Shown: positions 24,640-32,817, counted from the stretch's first letter. The stretch: 51,713 bases of DNA from Elusimicrobia bacterium GWA2_51_34 (GCA_001799565.1 MGTS01000007.1:1-51713); one strand, 5' to 3'. The notes: a model not told the origin generated them from the letters alone. A program made the numbers and translations.

Positions 24640-25863
24640 ATGCGCAACCTGTCTGACCGCTGGAATAAAACCGACCCCATCCTTAAAGCTTTTCTCGCCG
24701 GAGTATTCCTTTTGGGTATCAATTCAGGCATCCTTTCCACGGCGTTTAACAACTACCTGAATGACAACTTCCGCATGTCGGCCGGGGAGCGCGGTTTCCT
24801 TGAATTTCCGCGTGAATTTCCCGGCTTCCTGATAATATTTGTAACCGGGTTGCTGGCGGCGCTCCCTGTTCGCTCCTGGGCCGTTATCACGGGCGTCCTT
24901 TCCGCGATCGGGGTCTTAGGCTTGGGTTTCCTCTCGCCCTCGGTAAAAGTAATGATGGGCTGGATGCTGTTGTGGAGCATGGGCGGACATCTTTTTATGA
25001 CGGTGGAAAGCGTTATGGGGCTAAGGCTCGCCAAAGACGGGTCGCACGGGCGCAGGCTCGGCCAGATAAGCGGCGTGACCAATCTTGCCGCCATAGCGGG
25101 CGCGGGAGTTGTATGGGTGCTCGCAAAGGCGGTCGGCGCGCGCGTGTATCAAACCGCGTTTCTGATAGCGGCGCTCGCTTCGTTCGGTTCCGCTTTCCTG
25201 TTTTCCCGCGTAAAAACCGCCGGAGACGATGCCGCGCCGGGCGGTAAGCGTTTCGTGTTCCGCGCCCGGTACAGATATTTTTATATTCTTAATATACTTT
25301 TTGGCGCCAGGAAGCAGATCTTCCTTACGTTCGCGCCCTGGGTGCTGGTTACGGTATACGGCGTCACTCCGTCCGTTATGGCCGTATTGATGCTCGCGGC
25401 GGCATCACTCGGCGTGATTTTCCGGCAGGCTTTCGGCATAGTGGTGGATAAGTTCGGCGAGCGGAAAATGTTTATAGCTGACGCCTTTATCCTTGCCGCT
25501 ATATGCGCGGGGTTCGCTTTTTCCGCGGATAAATGGGCGCTTTACTGCCTGTTCATACTTGATAACCTGATGTTTGCCACCCGGATAGCGCGCACGACCT
25601 ATCTCAACAAAATAGCCGAACATAAATCCGATATCGCTCCCACAATTTCGTTGGGCATCACCATGGATCATCTGGTTTCCATGTCCATTCCGGCTTTGGG
25701 GGGGCTGTTGTGGGCGGCTTACGGTTACAAATCGGTTTTCATGGCGGCCTCGCTGCTTTCAATAGCCGGGCTGTTTACGGCCTTAAAAGTGAGCGAGAAT
25801 GCAAAGTGCGGGTCGGAGCCGCTGCAGGAGGGGGCCTTGACTGACTCTACCCGTCTGGATTAA
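24640..25863 (+). CDS. Major facilitator superfamily transporter
   Basis: A 407-residue inner-membrane transporter with about 12 predicted helices in two halves. The central charged loop is near residues 190-205 (SRVKTAGDDAAPGGKR). The second half carries a VDKFGERKMF loop (the MFS loop motif). The ATG at 24640 is chosen because the reading frame upstream of it is made of word-type repeat sequence. The substrate is unknown. The gene is bracketed by 17-bp inverted repeats, which could mean transfer as a unit, but no transposase is present. Confidence 0.8.
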   Translation: MRNLSDRWNKTDPILKAFLAGVFLLGINSGILSTAFNNYLNDNFRMSAGERGFLEFPREFPGFLIIFVTGLLAALPVRSWAVITGVLSAIGVLGLGFLSPSVKVMMGWMLLWSMGGHLFMTVESVMGLRLAKDGSHGRRLGQISGVTNLAAIAGAGVVWVLAKAVGARVYQTAFLIAALASFGSAFLFSRVKTAGDDAAPGGKRFVFRARYRYFYILNILFGARKQIFLTFAPWVLVTVYGVTPSVMAVLMLAAASLGVIFRQAFGIVVDKFGERKMFIADAFILAAICAGFAFSADKWALYCLFILDNLMFATRIARTTYLNKIAEHKSDIAPTISLGITMDHLVSMSIPALGGLLWAAYGYKSVFMAASLLSIAGLFTALKVSENAKCGSEPLQEGALTDSTRLD

Positions 25864-25898
25864 CCAATCGGGGAAAAAGGAAACGTATGTTTTGCCAG

Positions 25899-25915
25899 GG
25901 CGCTGTCAGCGGCTG
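25899..25915. repeat. 17-bp inverted repeat, right copy
   Basis: GGCGCTGTCAGCGGCTG, exact reverse complement of 24396-24412, lies 35 nt after the MFS stop. Confidence 0.85.
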
Positions 25916-26005
25916 TGAGTGAGTTTGTGTTCTCTGACGGGGTTTACTAGAATAGACAAGGTCAGCAGAATAAAGGCCCGTTCCATCGGGCAGGATTCAT
26001 TTTTC

Positions 26006-26767
26006 ATGCTCAAGATAATGTTGCGCCGGCCCATGTTTCTTATATGGCTGCTTGTTCTGTGCTTTATTCTCGTCAGAACGGCTAACCATGGCGCGGCGCT
26101 GTATAAAGCTTCCGGCAAGCTTGATGCGGATTCGGCCCTTCTGGCTTTAAACACCGGGGAGGCAGCGGCACTTTTGCAGGACGTGCGTTCCGGAGCGGAT
26201 GACGCGGCTTTTTTTAGCGGCTTAATCGCCATGTACCCGGAAAATAAAGGATACTTACGGACCCAGAAAGCCATAGCGGAAGAAGTGTACGTGCTTAGAA
26301 AAGAAGCGGGCCGAAGGCTTGGGGGAAAGCTTCATATCGTAGTTGATACCAAAGCCAACAAGCTGTATTTAAAAAAAGGCCTCCGCCTACTCCTGGAAGC
26401 AGATTGCTCGGTTGGCCGCGGCGGAATAGTAAAAGACAAAAAAACCGGCCGCACCTGGCAATTCGCCACCCCGCGCGGGGAATTCCGGGTTATCACAAAA
26501 ATAGACACTCCGGCCTGGATAAAGCCGGATTGGGCGTTCGTGGAAAATAAAGAGCCTATCCCGCCTCCACAGGACCCTTCTCGCGTAGTGGAAGGGGAAC
26601 TGGGTAAATACGCCCTTAATATTGGAAATGGATACCTGATCCACGGAACAAAAAATGAAACAAACCTCGGGCTCTCTGTTTCGCACGGGTGTATAAGGCT
26701 TGGCGCCCGGGACCTGGAAAAACTTTACAACACCGTCCCCACCGGAACAAAGGTGTATATATACTAA
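26006..26767 (+). CDS. L,D-transpeptidase (YkuD domain), membrane-anchored
   Basis: Peptidoglycan-modifying enzyme expected to form 3-3 cross-links or attach proteins to the wall in the periplasm. From ATG 26006 the 253-residue protein has a membrane helix near residues 10-27. The catalytic domain begins near 115 (LHIVVDTKANKLYLKKG). The active site is complete: LIHGTKNE (His near 213) and SHGCIRL (Cys 229, Arg 231). An upstream GTG start at 25919 would add 29 residues without family character. The next gene is a divergent paralogue. Confidence 0.9.
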   Translation: MLKIMLRRPMFLIWLLVLCFILVRTANHGAALYKASGKLDADSALLALNTGEAAALLQDVRSGADDAAFFSGLIAMYPENKGYLRTQKAIAEEVYVLRKEAGRRLGGKLHIVVDTKANKLYLKKGLRLLLEADCSVGRGGIVKDKKTGRTWQFATPRGEFRVITKIDTPAWIKPDWAFVENKEPIPPPQDPSRVVEGELGKYALNIGNGYLIHGTKNETNLGLSVSHGCIRLGARDLEKLYNTVPTGTKVYIY

Positions 26768-26781
26768 ATTACGATAGAATA

Positions 26782-26910
26782 GGCAGTATGTAGTAGGTAG
26801 TATGTAGGGGCAGAGTCAGAAGAGAACCCGCCAAACAACCGGCGGGTCCGCCTCTGGCGGAAAGACTTAAGAGTTATTCATCCTGCCTGCTAGCTACTAC
26901 CTGCTTCTCC
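26782..26910. repeat. Word-type inverted repeat before gene at 26920
   Basis: The left arm has GCAGTATGTAGTAGGTAGT (26783-26801), the right arm CTAGCTACTACCTGC near 26890-26904. Between them lie CCCGCC/GGCGGG and TCCGCC-TCT-GGCGGA hairpins (26827-26861). Confidence 0.75.
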
Positions 26911-26919
26911 AAAATTCTG

Positions 26920-27798
26920 ATGATTGCGGCGATAATGGAACTTAAAAAAACGCTTCAGAAAAAAATCCCCCGGGTTTATGTTCTCGCGCTTGGCGCGGGG
27001 ATTGCGGCCTTTCTGTGGTTTGGTGATTCTAAAATAACCGCGCGGCTGCGAATTGTCCAGTCGGATGTGGAGCGCATGGAAGACTCCTTGGAAACCTCCG
27101 GCGCGGTTTTGGAAGAATTACGCTTCCTAAAGGAACTTAGGCTGGAAGATGCGGCCAGATACAAGAAAGAGCTCAAAGGGCTGGCCAAATCCAGCAAAGC
27201 CGTTTATGACGCCGGAGTTTCCCTCCAGGAAGAAAAACGTCTTCTTGAAAAGCAGTTGGAGATAATGACCACATACCTTGAAATAAACGAAGAGACCGGG
27301 AAAATAAGTATTATGCGGGGAGACCACTCGCTGAAGGATTGTCCGTTTTCTTATTCCCCGCTCAGGCTTTTTGGAAACGGGACGGAAAATATGCCGCCTT
27401 CCGCCCGCGTAGTCTCAAAAGAGCGTTTTGCCCAGCCGCAGCGGGGTAAGGTTGAGGAAATAGACGGAAAGATATCCTGGGAGCCGCCCCAGGCCGGTAA
27501 GGACCCCAGAAGCGGCGGACTCGGGGAGTTTGTAATATTCACGGACAGCCCCCTTGTTATTCATGGCCCTCCGCTCAAACAAGAACTGCATGAAGCGTAC
27601 ACCCACGTTTGCGCCGGCGTAACCGCCTACACCGCCAAAAAACTTTTTGAAAATACTTTCATAGGCACAAAAATACTTTACACGCCCGCCGTCAAGCCTA
27701 TGGCCAAACCGGCGGCTTCTTCGCAACCAACTTTTAAAAAAACAAAAAACCGGAAAACAAGCGCGAAGACGGCGGCGGCTGGCAAAAAGAAAAGATGA
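26920..27798 (+). CDS. Divergent YkuD-like (L,D-transpeptidase-fold) protein with coiled coil
   Basis: A 292-residue protein with one N-terminal helix (VLALGAGIAAFLWFG), a coiled-coil stretch near 40-120, and a C-terminal domain that aligns by eye with its neighbour. EFVIFTDSPLVIHGPP corresponds to the LIHG block and THVCAGVTAYTAKKLF to SHGCIRLGARDLEKLY. The His-Gly and Cys (231) are kept, but the usual Arg after the Cys is lost. It ends in a Lys-rich tail. It could be an altered-specificity enzyme or a binding-only paralogue. No database check was possible. Confidence 0.6.
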   Translation: MIAAIMELKKTLQKKIPRVYVLALGAGIAAFLWFGDSKITARLRIVQSDVERMEDSLETSGAVLEELRFLKELRLEDAARYKKELKGLAKSSKAVYDAGVSLQEEKRLLEKQLEIMTTYLEINEETGKISIMRGDHSLKDCPFSYSPLRLFGNGTENMPPSARVVSKERFAQPQRGKVEEIDGKISWEPPQAGKDPRSGGLGEFVIFTDSPLVIHGPPLKQELHEAYTHVCAGVTAYTAKKLFENTFIGTKILYTPAVKPMAKPAASSQPTFKKTKNRKTSAKTAAAGKKKR

Positions 27799-27867
27799 TA
27801 CGCGCGGCAACGCCGCAGAGGTGCCCCGAGTTCCGAAGTAATTCCAGTTTTTTACTATAATCAATTC

Positions 27868-28134
27868 ATGTACAGCAAGATTAAGAGGCTTGAAGAACTT
27901 GTTATAAACGCCACCGCTCTTCTTTCCCGGCTTGAAGAGGAGAATGCCGTGCTGAAAAAGCAGGTGGAGCTGCTTAGCGCTGAGCGCGGCAAGTCCGCCA
28001 GAAATTCTACCGGCGCCAGAGAGCTGGAAGCGTTTAAAGCCGGCATCAAACGAAAACTTTCAAGAATTTGCGCCCGGATAGAAAAAGCCTCCGAATTGCA
28101 GCCTGGTTTATTTGAGGATGGAACCGATGACTAA
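27868..28134 (+). CDS. Small coiled-coil protein upstream of ZapA-like
   Basis: An 88-residue, highly charged protein with heptad-like Leu/Val spacing over residues 5-45 (IKRLEELVINATALLSRLEE). It overlaps the ZapA-like start by 8 nt. That position, just before zapA, fits a ZapB-like or other small division coiled-coil protein, but the family is not recognised with certainty. Confidence 0.6.
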   Translation: MYSKIKRLEELVINATALLSRLEEENAVLKKQVELLSAERGKSARNSTGARELEAFKAGIKRKLSRICARIEKASELQPGLFEDGTDD

Positions 28135-28426
28135 TACCGAAACCCGGGTAAAAATAAGAGGCCGCCAGATGAATGTCGCGGCCGACGGGCTTTCTCCCAT
28201 AGAAATAAGCTCAATAGTCGGCCAGGTTGAAGAAAGAATAAAACGGATAGAAGAAAAAACAACAATACCCGACACCGCTACATTGGCCACGCTTGCCGCC
28301 TTTGAATTTGCCGCAGAACTATATAACTTAAAGCGGAAATCCGAAGTCAACAGCGAGGCCGACGGGAAAAAAATAGACGAGCTGGTGGAGAAGCTGGAAA
28401 AAACAATGGAGAAAGGGTTGTTTTGA
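28127..28426 (+). CDS. zapA: ZapA-like cell division protein
   Basis: A 99-residue protein resembling ZapA, which bundles FtsZ filaments at midcell. TRVKIRGRQMNVAADG at the N-terminus fits the ZapA beta-hairpin head. ATLATLAAFEFAAELYNLK and a long C-terminal coiled coil follow. The ATG at 28127 inside the upstream gene's end is the natural start. Confidence 0.7.
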   Translation: MTNTETRVKIRGRQMNVAADGLSPIEISSIVGQVEERIKRIEEKTTIPDTATLATLAAFEFAAELYNLKRKSEVNSEADGKKIDELVEKLEKTMEKGLF

Positions 28427-28430
28427 AATT

Positions 28431-28598
28431 AAGAGGTAGCAGGTGGCAGGTAACGGGTAACAGGCAGAGTTCGGCTTTATAGATTTGATTTTGTTGTTTA
28501 TTCCCACGCAGTTTGCAACTTGTCATCTTTAACCGCTTGCTTGTGCTCCTGTGCTCCTGTGTTCTTGTGACCTGTGACTTGCAACTTGTAACTTGCTT
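28431..28598. repeat. Word-type repeats between zapA-like gene and rarA
   Basis: One word family, TAGCAGGTGGCAGGTAACGG, lies at 28436-28465. A different one, with GCTTGTGCTCCTGTGC, CTTGTGACCTGTGACTTG and TTGTAACTTGC, fills 28511-28597. The second ends 1-2 nt before the rarA ATG, and no Shine-Dalgarno is present. Confidence 0.7.
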
Positions 28599-29966
28599 AT
28601 GTCCGACCGGCTTTTTGAAGATGAACAGAACGAAGGAGCGGGAATACCGCAGCCGCGGTGTTCCCTCGGCGCTCCCCTGGCGGCCCGCCTTGCCCCTTTG
28701 GAGCTCTCGGATTTTTCCGGGCAGGAGCACATATTGGGCGAAGGTAAGCTGTTGCGCCGCGCCGTGGAGTCGGACAGCCTCAAATCCGCGGTATTCTTCG
28801 GTCCTTCCGGCGCAGGCAAAACCGCTTTAGCGCGATATATAGCCTCAAAAACAAAAGCCAGGGTTTTTGAGCTTAACGCCGCGACCGCTGGCGTTGCCGA
28901 GCTTAAAAAAATACTTGAATTTTCAAAAAGTCTTTCCGGCGGCATAGCGCAAAAACAGCGCGTGCTGCTTATCCTTGACGAGATACACCATTTTAACCGT
29001 ACACAGCAGGATGTGCTGTTACCCTCCGTGGAAAAAGGCGAAGTCATTTTAATAGGAATGACCACGGAAAACCCGTTTTTTTACATCAATAACGCTTTGC
29101 TTTCGCGTTTTATAGTGGTGGAGTTCAAGCCGCTGGAAGAAAGTCACCTGCGAGAGATACTGGCCCGCGCCCTTAAACTTGAACTGGGAGTTAAAAGCCT
29201 GAAAGTTGAGGTTTCAACAGAAGCCGCCGACTATCTGGTTTCAAATTCAATAGGCGACGCCCGTCGCCTTTTAAACGCCCTGGAACTTGCCGCCGTCACC
29301 ACAAAGCCGGACTCCAAAGGCGTAAGAAAAATAGATTTTGACACGGCAAAAGAATCCATACAAAGGCGCAGCCTGCGCTATGATAAAAGCTCAGATGAAC
29401 ATTACGACCACATTTCCGCTTTCATAAAATCTATGAGGGGTTCCGACCCCGACGCCGCGGTTTACTGGCTGGCCAAAATGCTGGCTGCCGGAGAGGACCC
29501 GCGTTTTGTGGCGCGGCGCATACTTATTTGCGCCTCGGAGGATGTGGGCAACGCAAACCCTATGGCTTTGGTGCTCGCGCAAAGCGCTTTCAAGGCGGCG
29601 GAGGCGCTGGGCATGCCGGAGGCGCGAATAATACTTGCGCAGGCGGCTATTTACGTGGCCTGCTCGCCCAAGTCCAACGCTTCATATCTGGCCGTAAACG
29701 AGGCCATGGCCGAGGCTGAAAAAGGAAAAGTCCGTTCCGTGCCCATGCACTTGCGCGACGCTTCCAAAGACGGCGAAGCCTTCGGCCACGGCAAGGGTTA
29801 CAAGTATCCGCACGATTTCCCCAATCACTACATTGAACAGGAGTATATGCCGGAGCCCAAAACTTTTTACCGGCCCGCTGAGCAGGGTTTTGAGGCAGAA
29901 ATTGCCAAACGCATGAAGCGGCTTAAAGCAGAGCACAAGAGCACAGGAACCCAGGAGCACAAGTAA
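28599..29966 (+). CDS. rarA: Replication-associated recombination protein A (MgsA/RarA AAA+ ATPase)
   Basis: Clamp-loader-like ATPase acting at stalled replication forks. The 455-residue protein shows GPSGAGKT (68-75), LLILDEIHHF (Walker B), MTTENPFF (sensor 1), ALLSRF, GDARRLLNALELA and the C-terminal RarA-specific block (RRILICASEDVGNANP, then LAVNEAMAEAE, HLRDAS, YKYPHDFP). The start is the ATG at 28599, directly after a word-type repeat. The last ten residues (HKSTGTQEHK) are coded by the next word-type repeat. Confidence 0.93.
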   Translation: MSDRLFEDEQNEGAGIPQPRCSLGAPLAARLAPLELSDFSGQEHILGEGKLLRRAVESDSLKSAVFFGPSGAGKTALARYIASKTKARVFELNAATAGVAELKKILEFSKSLSGGIAQKQRVLLILDEIHHFNRTQQDVLLPSVEKGEVILIGMTTENPFFYINNALLSRFIVVEFKPLEESHLREILARALKLELGVKSLKVEVSTEAADYLVSNSIGDARRLLNALELAAVTTKPDSKGVRKIDFDTAKESIQRRSLRYDKSSDEHYDHISAFIKSMRGSDPDAAVYWLAKMLAAGEDPRFVARRILICASEDVGNANPMALVLAQSAFKAAEALGMPEARIILAQAAIYVACSPKSNASYLAVNEAMAEAEKGKVRSVPMHLRDASKDGEAFGHGKGYKYPHDFPNHYIEQEYMPEPKTFYRPAEQGFEAEIAKRMKRLKAEHKSTGTQEHK

Positions 29967-30072
29967 GCCACCGAGAGGAAAGGGCACAGAATACAAAGTT
30001 TTTCAAAGAATAGCTTTTGTTCTTGTTTGTTTTAACACTTGTGACTTGTGTTCCTGTGTTCTTGTGACTTGA
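29930..30072. repeat. Word-type inverted repeat between rarA and xseA
   Basis: The left arm (AGAGCACAAGAGCACAGG...AGCACAAG, 29930-29963) codes for the rarA C-terminus. The right arm (30035-30071) holds CACTTGTGACTTGTG and TCCTGTGTTCTTGTGAC. The vocabulary is close to the element at 20.6 kb. Confidence 0.8.
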
Positions 30073-30078
30073 CTCATC

Positions 30079-31371
30079 ATGGAACCTAAAATTTACACAG
30101 TCAGCGAACTCAGCCGGGGTATAAAGTCCCTGCTTGAAACCTCCTACCGCGAGATTTGGGTGGAGGGGGAAATCTCCGGGCTTAAGGTTTCGTCCCTGGG
30201 CCATGCCTATTTTGACCTGAAAGACGCGACTTCCAATATTTCAGGCGTCCTGTTCCGCGGATTTGCCGCCGGCCTTAAATTTGAACTGGAAAACGGCCTG
30301 CTGGTACGCGTGCGCGGTAATATTACCACCTACGACAAGCAGAGCAAATATCAGCTGATGGCGCGTGAGGTAGAGCCCGCGGGCCTTGGGCCCCTGCAGC
30401 TGGCTTTTGAGCAGTTAAAGAAAAAATTGCAGGCGGAAGGCCTTTTTGACCCGGCCCGGAAGCGGCCTATACCCGCCCTGCCGCAGAAAATAGCGGTAGT
30501 CACCTCGCCCACGGGCGCGGCCATACGCGACATCCTTTCAATACTTAAACGCCGCTACGCCAATTTACACATAATAATAGCGCCGGTAAAAGTGCAGGGC
30601 GCGGGCTCAAAGGAAGAAATAGCGCAGGCTATAAAAGACCTGAACGACAATTTCCCGGATATAGACGTAATGTTGGTGGGGCGCGGCGGCGGCTCCATGG
30701 AAGATCTGTGGGCATTCAACGAAGAAATAGTGGCGCGGGCGATCGCCGGTTCAAAAATACCGGTAATTTCCTGCGTGGGCCACGAAACTGATTTTACCAT
30801 CGCCGACTTTACGGCCGACCTGCGCGCGGCCACGCCTTCGTCCGCGGCGGAACTGGTGGTAAAGAGCAAGGTGGAACTGGCCGACAATATAGCCGGGCTT
30901 GAAAGACGACTGCTCCAAAGTCTGCGTATTTATTACGAAAACCTCTCCGGCAAGTTCCGCCGTCTTGCCTCTAGCCGGGCACTCGTAAATCCGCTGTTTC
31001 TGCTTGAAAGGCCGGTGCAGCGCTTAGACACCGCGGTGGAAGCTCTGTTTGACGGCGCCGCGGAAAAAATACGGCGTTCCGGAGAAAAACTGAATTTACA
31101 AAGAGAAAAACTGAAAACCCTCAGCCCGCTTTTTCCGCTTAAAAAAGGTTACGCCATAGTTAAAAAAGCCGACGGCAAAGCCGTGAAAAAAGCCGCTGGC
31201 CTGCGCGCGGGTGACAGGCTTTCTTTGCAGTTCGCGGAAGGGCGTGCCGAGGCGGAAGTAATAAAGCCGGATTCCCCTTCCGGGGAATCCGGCTTTGTCA
31301 CAGGTCACAAGACACAAGTCACAAGTGGAGAAAAAGGCGGGGATGGGCCGAAACAGGAGACTTTATGGTAA
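30079..31371 (+). CDS. xseA: Exodeoxyribonuclease VII large subunit
   Basis: Catalytic subunit of exonuclease VII, which degrades single-stranded DNA. The N-terminal OB-fold (YTVSELSRGIKSLLE, WVEGEISGLK, HAYFDLKD) is followed by the catalytic core (VVTSPTGAAIRDI, VGRGGGSMEDLWAFN, SCVGHETDFTIAD) and a coiled-coil region. The natural protein seems to end near residue 396. The last 30-odd residues are coded by a perfect hairpin (31263-31296) and a word-type repeat. The stop overlaps the xseB start. Confidence 0.95.
   Translation: MEPKIYTVSELSRGIKSLLETSYREIWVEGEISGLKVSSLGHAYFDLKDATSNISGVLFRGFAAGLKFELENGLLVRVRGNITTYDKQSKYQLMAREVEPAGLGPLQLAFEQLKKKLQAEGLFDPARKRPIPALPQKIAVVTSPTGAAIRDILSILKRRYANLHIIIAPVKVQGAGSKEEIAQAIKDLNDNFPDIDVMLVGRGGGSMEDLWAFNEEIVARAIAGSKIPVISCVGHETDFTIADFTADLRAATPSSAAELVVKSKVELADNIAGLERRLLQSLRIYYENLSGKFRRLASSRALVNPLFLLERPVQRLDTAVEALFDGAAEKIRRSGEKLNLQREKLKTLSPLFPLKKGYAIVKKADGKAVKKAAGLRAGDRLSLQFAEGRAEAEVIKPDSPSGESGFVTGHKTQVTSGEKGGDGPKQETLW
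31263..31296 (+). terminator. Perfect 15-bp hairpin inside the xseA 3' end
   Basis: AAAGCCGGATTCCCC, loop TTCC, then GGGGAATCCGGCTTT. It has the form of a strong terminator stem but lies in frame within xseA, and only a TTT follows. Because xseB continues downstream, it may act as an attenuator or be an inserted element. Confidence 0.6.
31297..31328. repeat. Word-type arm inside xseA 3' end
   Basis: GTCACAGGTCACAAGACAC followed by AAGTCACAAGTGG. It codes for VTGHKTQVTSG, a peptide like those at the rarA and Nudix C-termini. Confidence 0.75.
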
Positions 31372-31610
31372 AAAAAGAAAAGACCGGCGGTTTCGGGGAA
31401 AAACTGGGCAAACTTGAAGAGATAGTGGGTAAATTGGAAGACGAAAACACGCCTATAGAGGAATCCCTGTCCCTTTTTGAGGAAGGGGTGGGGATCTCAA
31501 AAGAACTTTCCGAAAAACTGGAAGAAATAAAGCGCAAAATTGAAGTTTTGAAAAAAGACGCTGAAGGTAAATTGAAACTGGAAAAGTTTGAGGAAAATAA
31601 CAGTGATTAG
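31365..31610 (+). CDS. xseB: Exodeoxyribonuclease VII small subunit
   Basis: An 81-residue partner of XseA. The core KLGKLEEIVGKLEDENTP, then SLSLFEEGV and ELSEKLEEIKRKIEVL is the standard family pattern. It overlaps xseA by 7 nt and has AGGAG before its ATG. Confidence 0.93.
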   Translation: MVKKEKTGGFGEKLGKLEEIVGKLEDENTPIEESLSLFEEGVGISKELSEKLEEIKRKIEVLKKDAEGKLKLEKFEENNSD

Positions 31611-31639
31611 CCACAGCGATCACAGCGATAAAAATAATA

Positions 31640-32386
31640 ATGTCTGGTAAACAACGACTTGATGTCGCCTGCGTGGAACAGAGGCTTTTTGAAAGCCGCG
31701 AGAGGGCGCTTCGCGCCATTATGGCGGGGCTGGTTACCATAAACGGCAAGCCGGCTGATAAAGCGGGGCAGGCGGTACGTGAGGGCGATGTTATTGAGCT
31801 GGTCAGGCCGGACTGCCCTTATGTTTCGCGCGGCGGTTTTAAGCTCAAAGGGGCGCTGGATAATTTCAAAATAAGCGCCAAAGATAAAGTCTGTCTTGAT
31901 GTGGGAGTTGCCACCGGCGGTTTTACCGACTGTTTTCTACAGGAAGGCGCCAAAAAAGTTTACGCGGTGGATGTGGGTATAGGTCAGATTCACGAGAAAG
32001 TAAAAAACAACCCCAAAGTGGTTTTTATCCCGGAAACAAACGCCCGGTTTTTAAAGCCCGATTTGTTCCCGGAAAAACCCGGACTTGCCGCCATAGATGT
32101 GTCGTTTATTTCCCTTAAACTTATATTGGGCCCGGTTTTTGATGCTATAGCCCCTGGAGCCGGGGTTGTCGCTCTGGTCAAACCGCAGTTTGAGCTTGAG
32201 CCTAAGCACCTCTGCAAAGGCATAGTAAAGACTGAAGGCTTAAGATTGAAGGCTATCGGGGATTTAAAGGAATTTGTTTTTACAAATATCAAAGGTGTAG
32301 AAGAAAAAGGCCTGATGGACTCCCCCATAAAAGGCGCCAAAGGTAATCTTGAGTTTCTATGGTACATCATTAAGGGATTACAGTGA
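31640..32386 (+). CDS. tlyA: TlyA family rRNA 2'-O-methyltransferase
   Basis: A 248-residue protein with an N-terminal S4 RNA-binding domain (RLDVACVEQRLFESRERA, VTINGKPADKAG). A Rossmann methyltransferase domain follows (CLDVGVATGGFTDCFLQ, VYAVDVGIGQIHEKV, AAIDVSFISLKLIL, LVKPQFEL). Relatives methylate ribosomal RNA; older annotations call them hemolysin A. Its TGA overlaps the ATG of the GxxExxY remnant. Confidence 0.92.
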   Translation: MSGKQRLDVACVEQRLFESRERALRAIMAGLVTINGKPADKAGQAVREGDVIELVRPDCPYVSRGGFKLKGALDNFKISAKDKVCLDVGVATGGFTDCFLQEGAKKVYAVDVGIGQIHEKVKNNPKVVFIPETNARFLKPDLFPEKPGLAAIDVSFISLKLILGPVFDAIAPGAGVVALVKPQFELEPKHLCKGIVKTEGLRLKAIGDLKEFVFTNIKGVEEKGLMDSPIKGAKGNLEFLWYIIKGLQ

Positions 32387-32815
32387 TGAACAACGGCGAT
32401 TACAGTGATAAAGACGATACGTTTACGGCGAGAATTATTAAAGCGTGTTATGAGGCGCATAATGCCCTTGGCCCTGGATTTAATGAGAAGATTTATGAAA
32501 ATGCTCTAAACTACTGTTCTCAAAGATGTCCATAAACTTCGAATGTGAAAAGGAATTTAGAGTGAGCTTTGGCGGCACTGAAATTGGCACATTCCGGACT
32601 GACTTTTTAATTGGAAGTAGTGTTATACTTGAAATCAAGGCAGTAATGGGGAAGTTGCCTAAAATTTTCGAACGACAGGTGATTTCATATTTAAAAGCTT
32701 CCGGATTAAAAGTAGGCCTTCTTGTTAACTTCGGCAATGCCAAGTGTGAAGTCCGGCGCCTGATGCTGTGAATTTATCACTGTAATCGTTGTTTCCTATC
32801 ACCGTAATCGTTAAT
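32371..32815. repeat. Word-type inverted repeats flanking the GxxExxY gene
   Basis: Left arm words near 32373-32416: GGATTACAGTGATGAACAAC and GGCGATTACAGTGATAAAG. Right arm near 32771-32813: TTTATCACTGTAATCGTTGT and ATCACCGTAATCGTTAA. The reverse complement of the right arm contains AACAACGATTACAGTGATAA, which nearly equals the left. The gene's first codons lie inside the left arm. Confidence 0.8.
32386..32771 (+). pseudogene. GxxExxY family protein, frameshifted
   Basis: The family belongs to the PD-(D/E)xK nuclease-like group. Frame 1 (32386-32535) encodes IIKACYEAHNALGPGFNEKIYENAL and then stops. A second frame carries FECEKEFRVSF, GTFRTDFLIGSSVILEIKAV and YLKASGLKVGLLVNFGNAK to the stop at 32771. 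A missing base near 32507, between GCTCT and AAACTACTG, would join them as ENAL-KLLFSKM. The nuclease-type acidic and lysine residues (D in RTDFLI, E-I-K) are in the second part. It is either a recent pseudogene, a sequencing error or a recoding site. The gene is enclosed by word-type repeats. Confidence 0.85.
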
Positions 32816-32817
32816 TT

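Noticed and set aside
24396-25915. Insertion sequence carrying the MFS gene
   Set aside because: Inverted repeats are present, but there is no transposase and no target duplication was found.
28427-28598. Possible 6S RNA after zapA
   Set aside because: ssrS often follows zapA, but the gap is filled with short-word repeats and shows no 6S-like long bulged hairpin.
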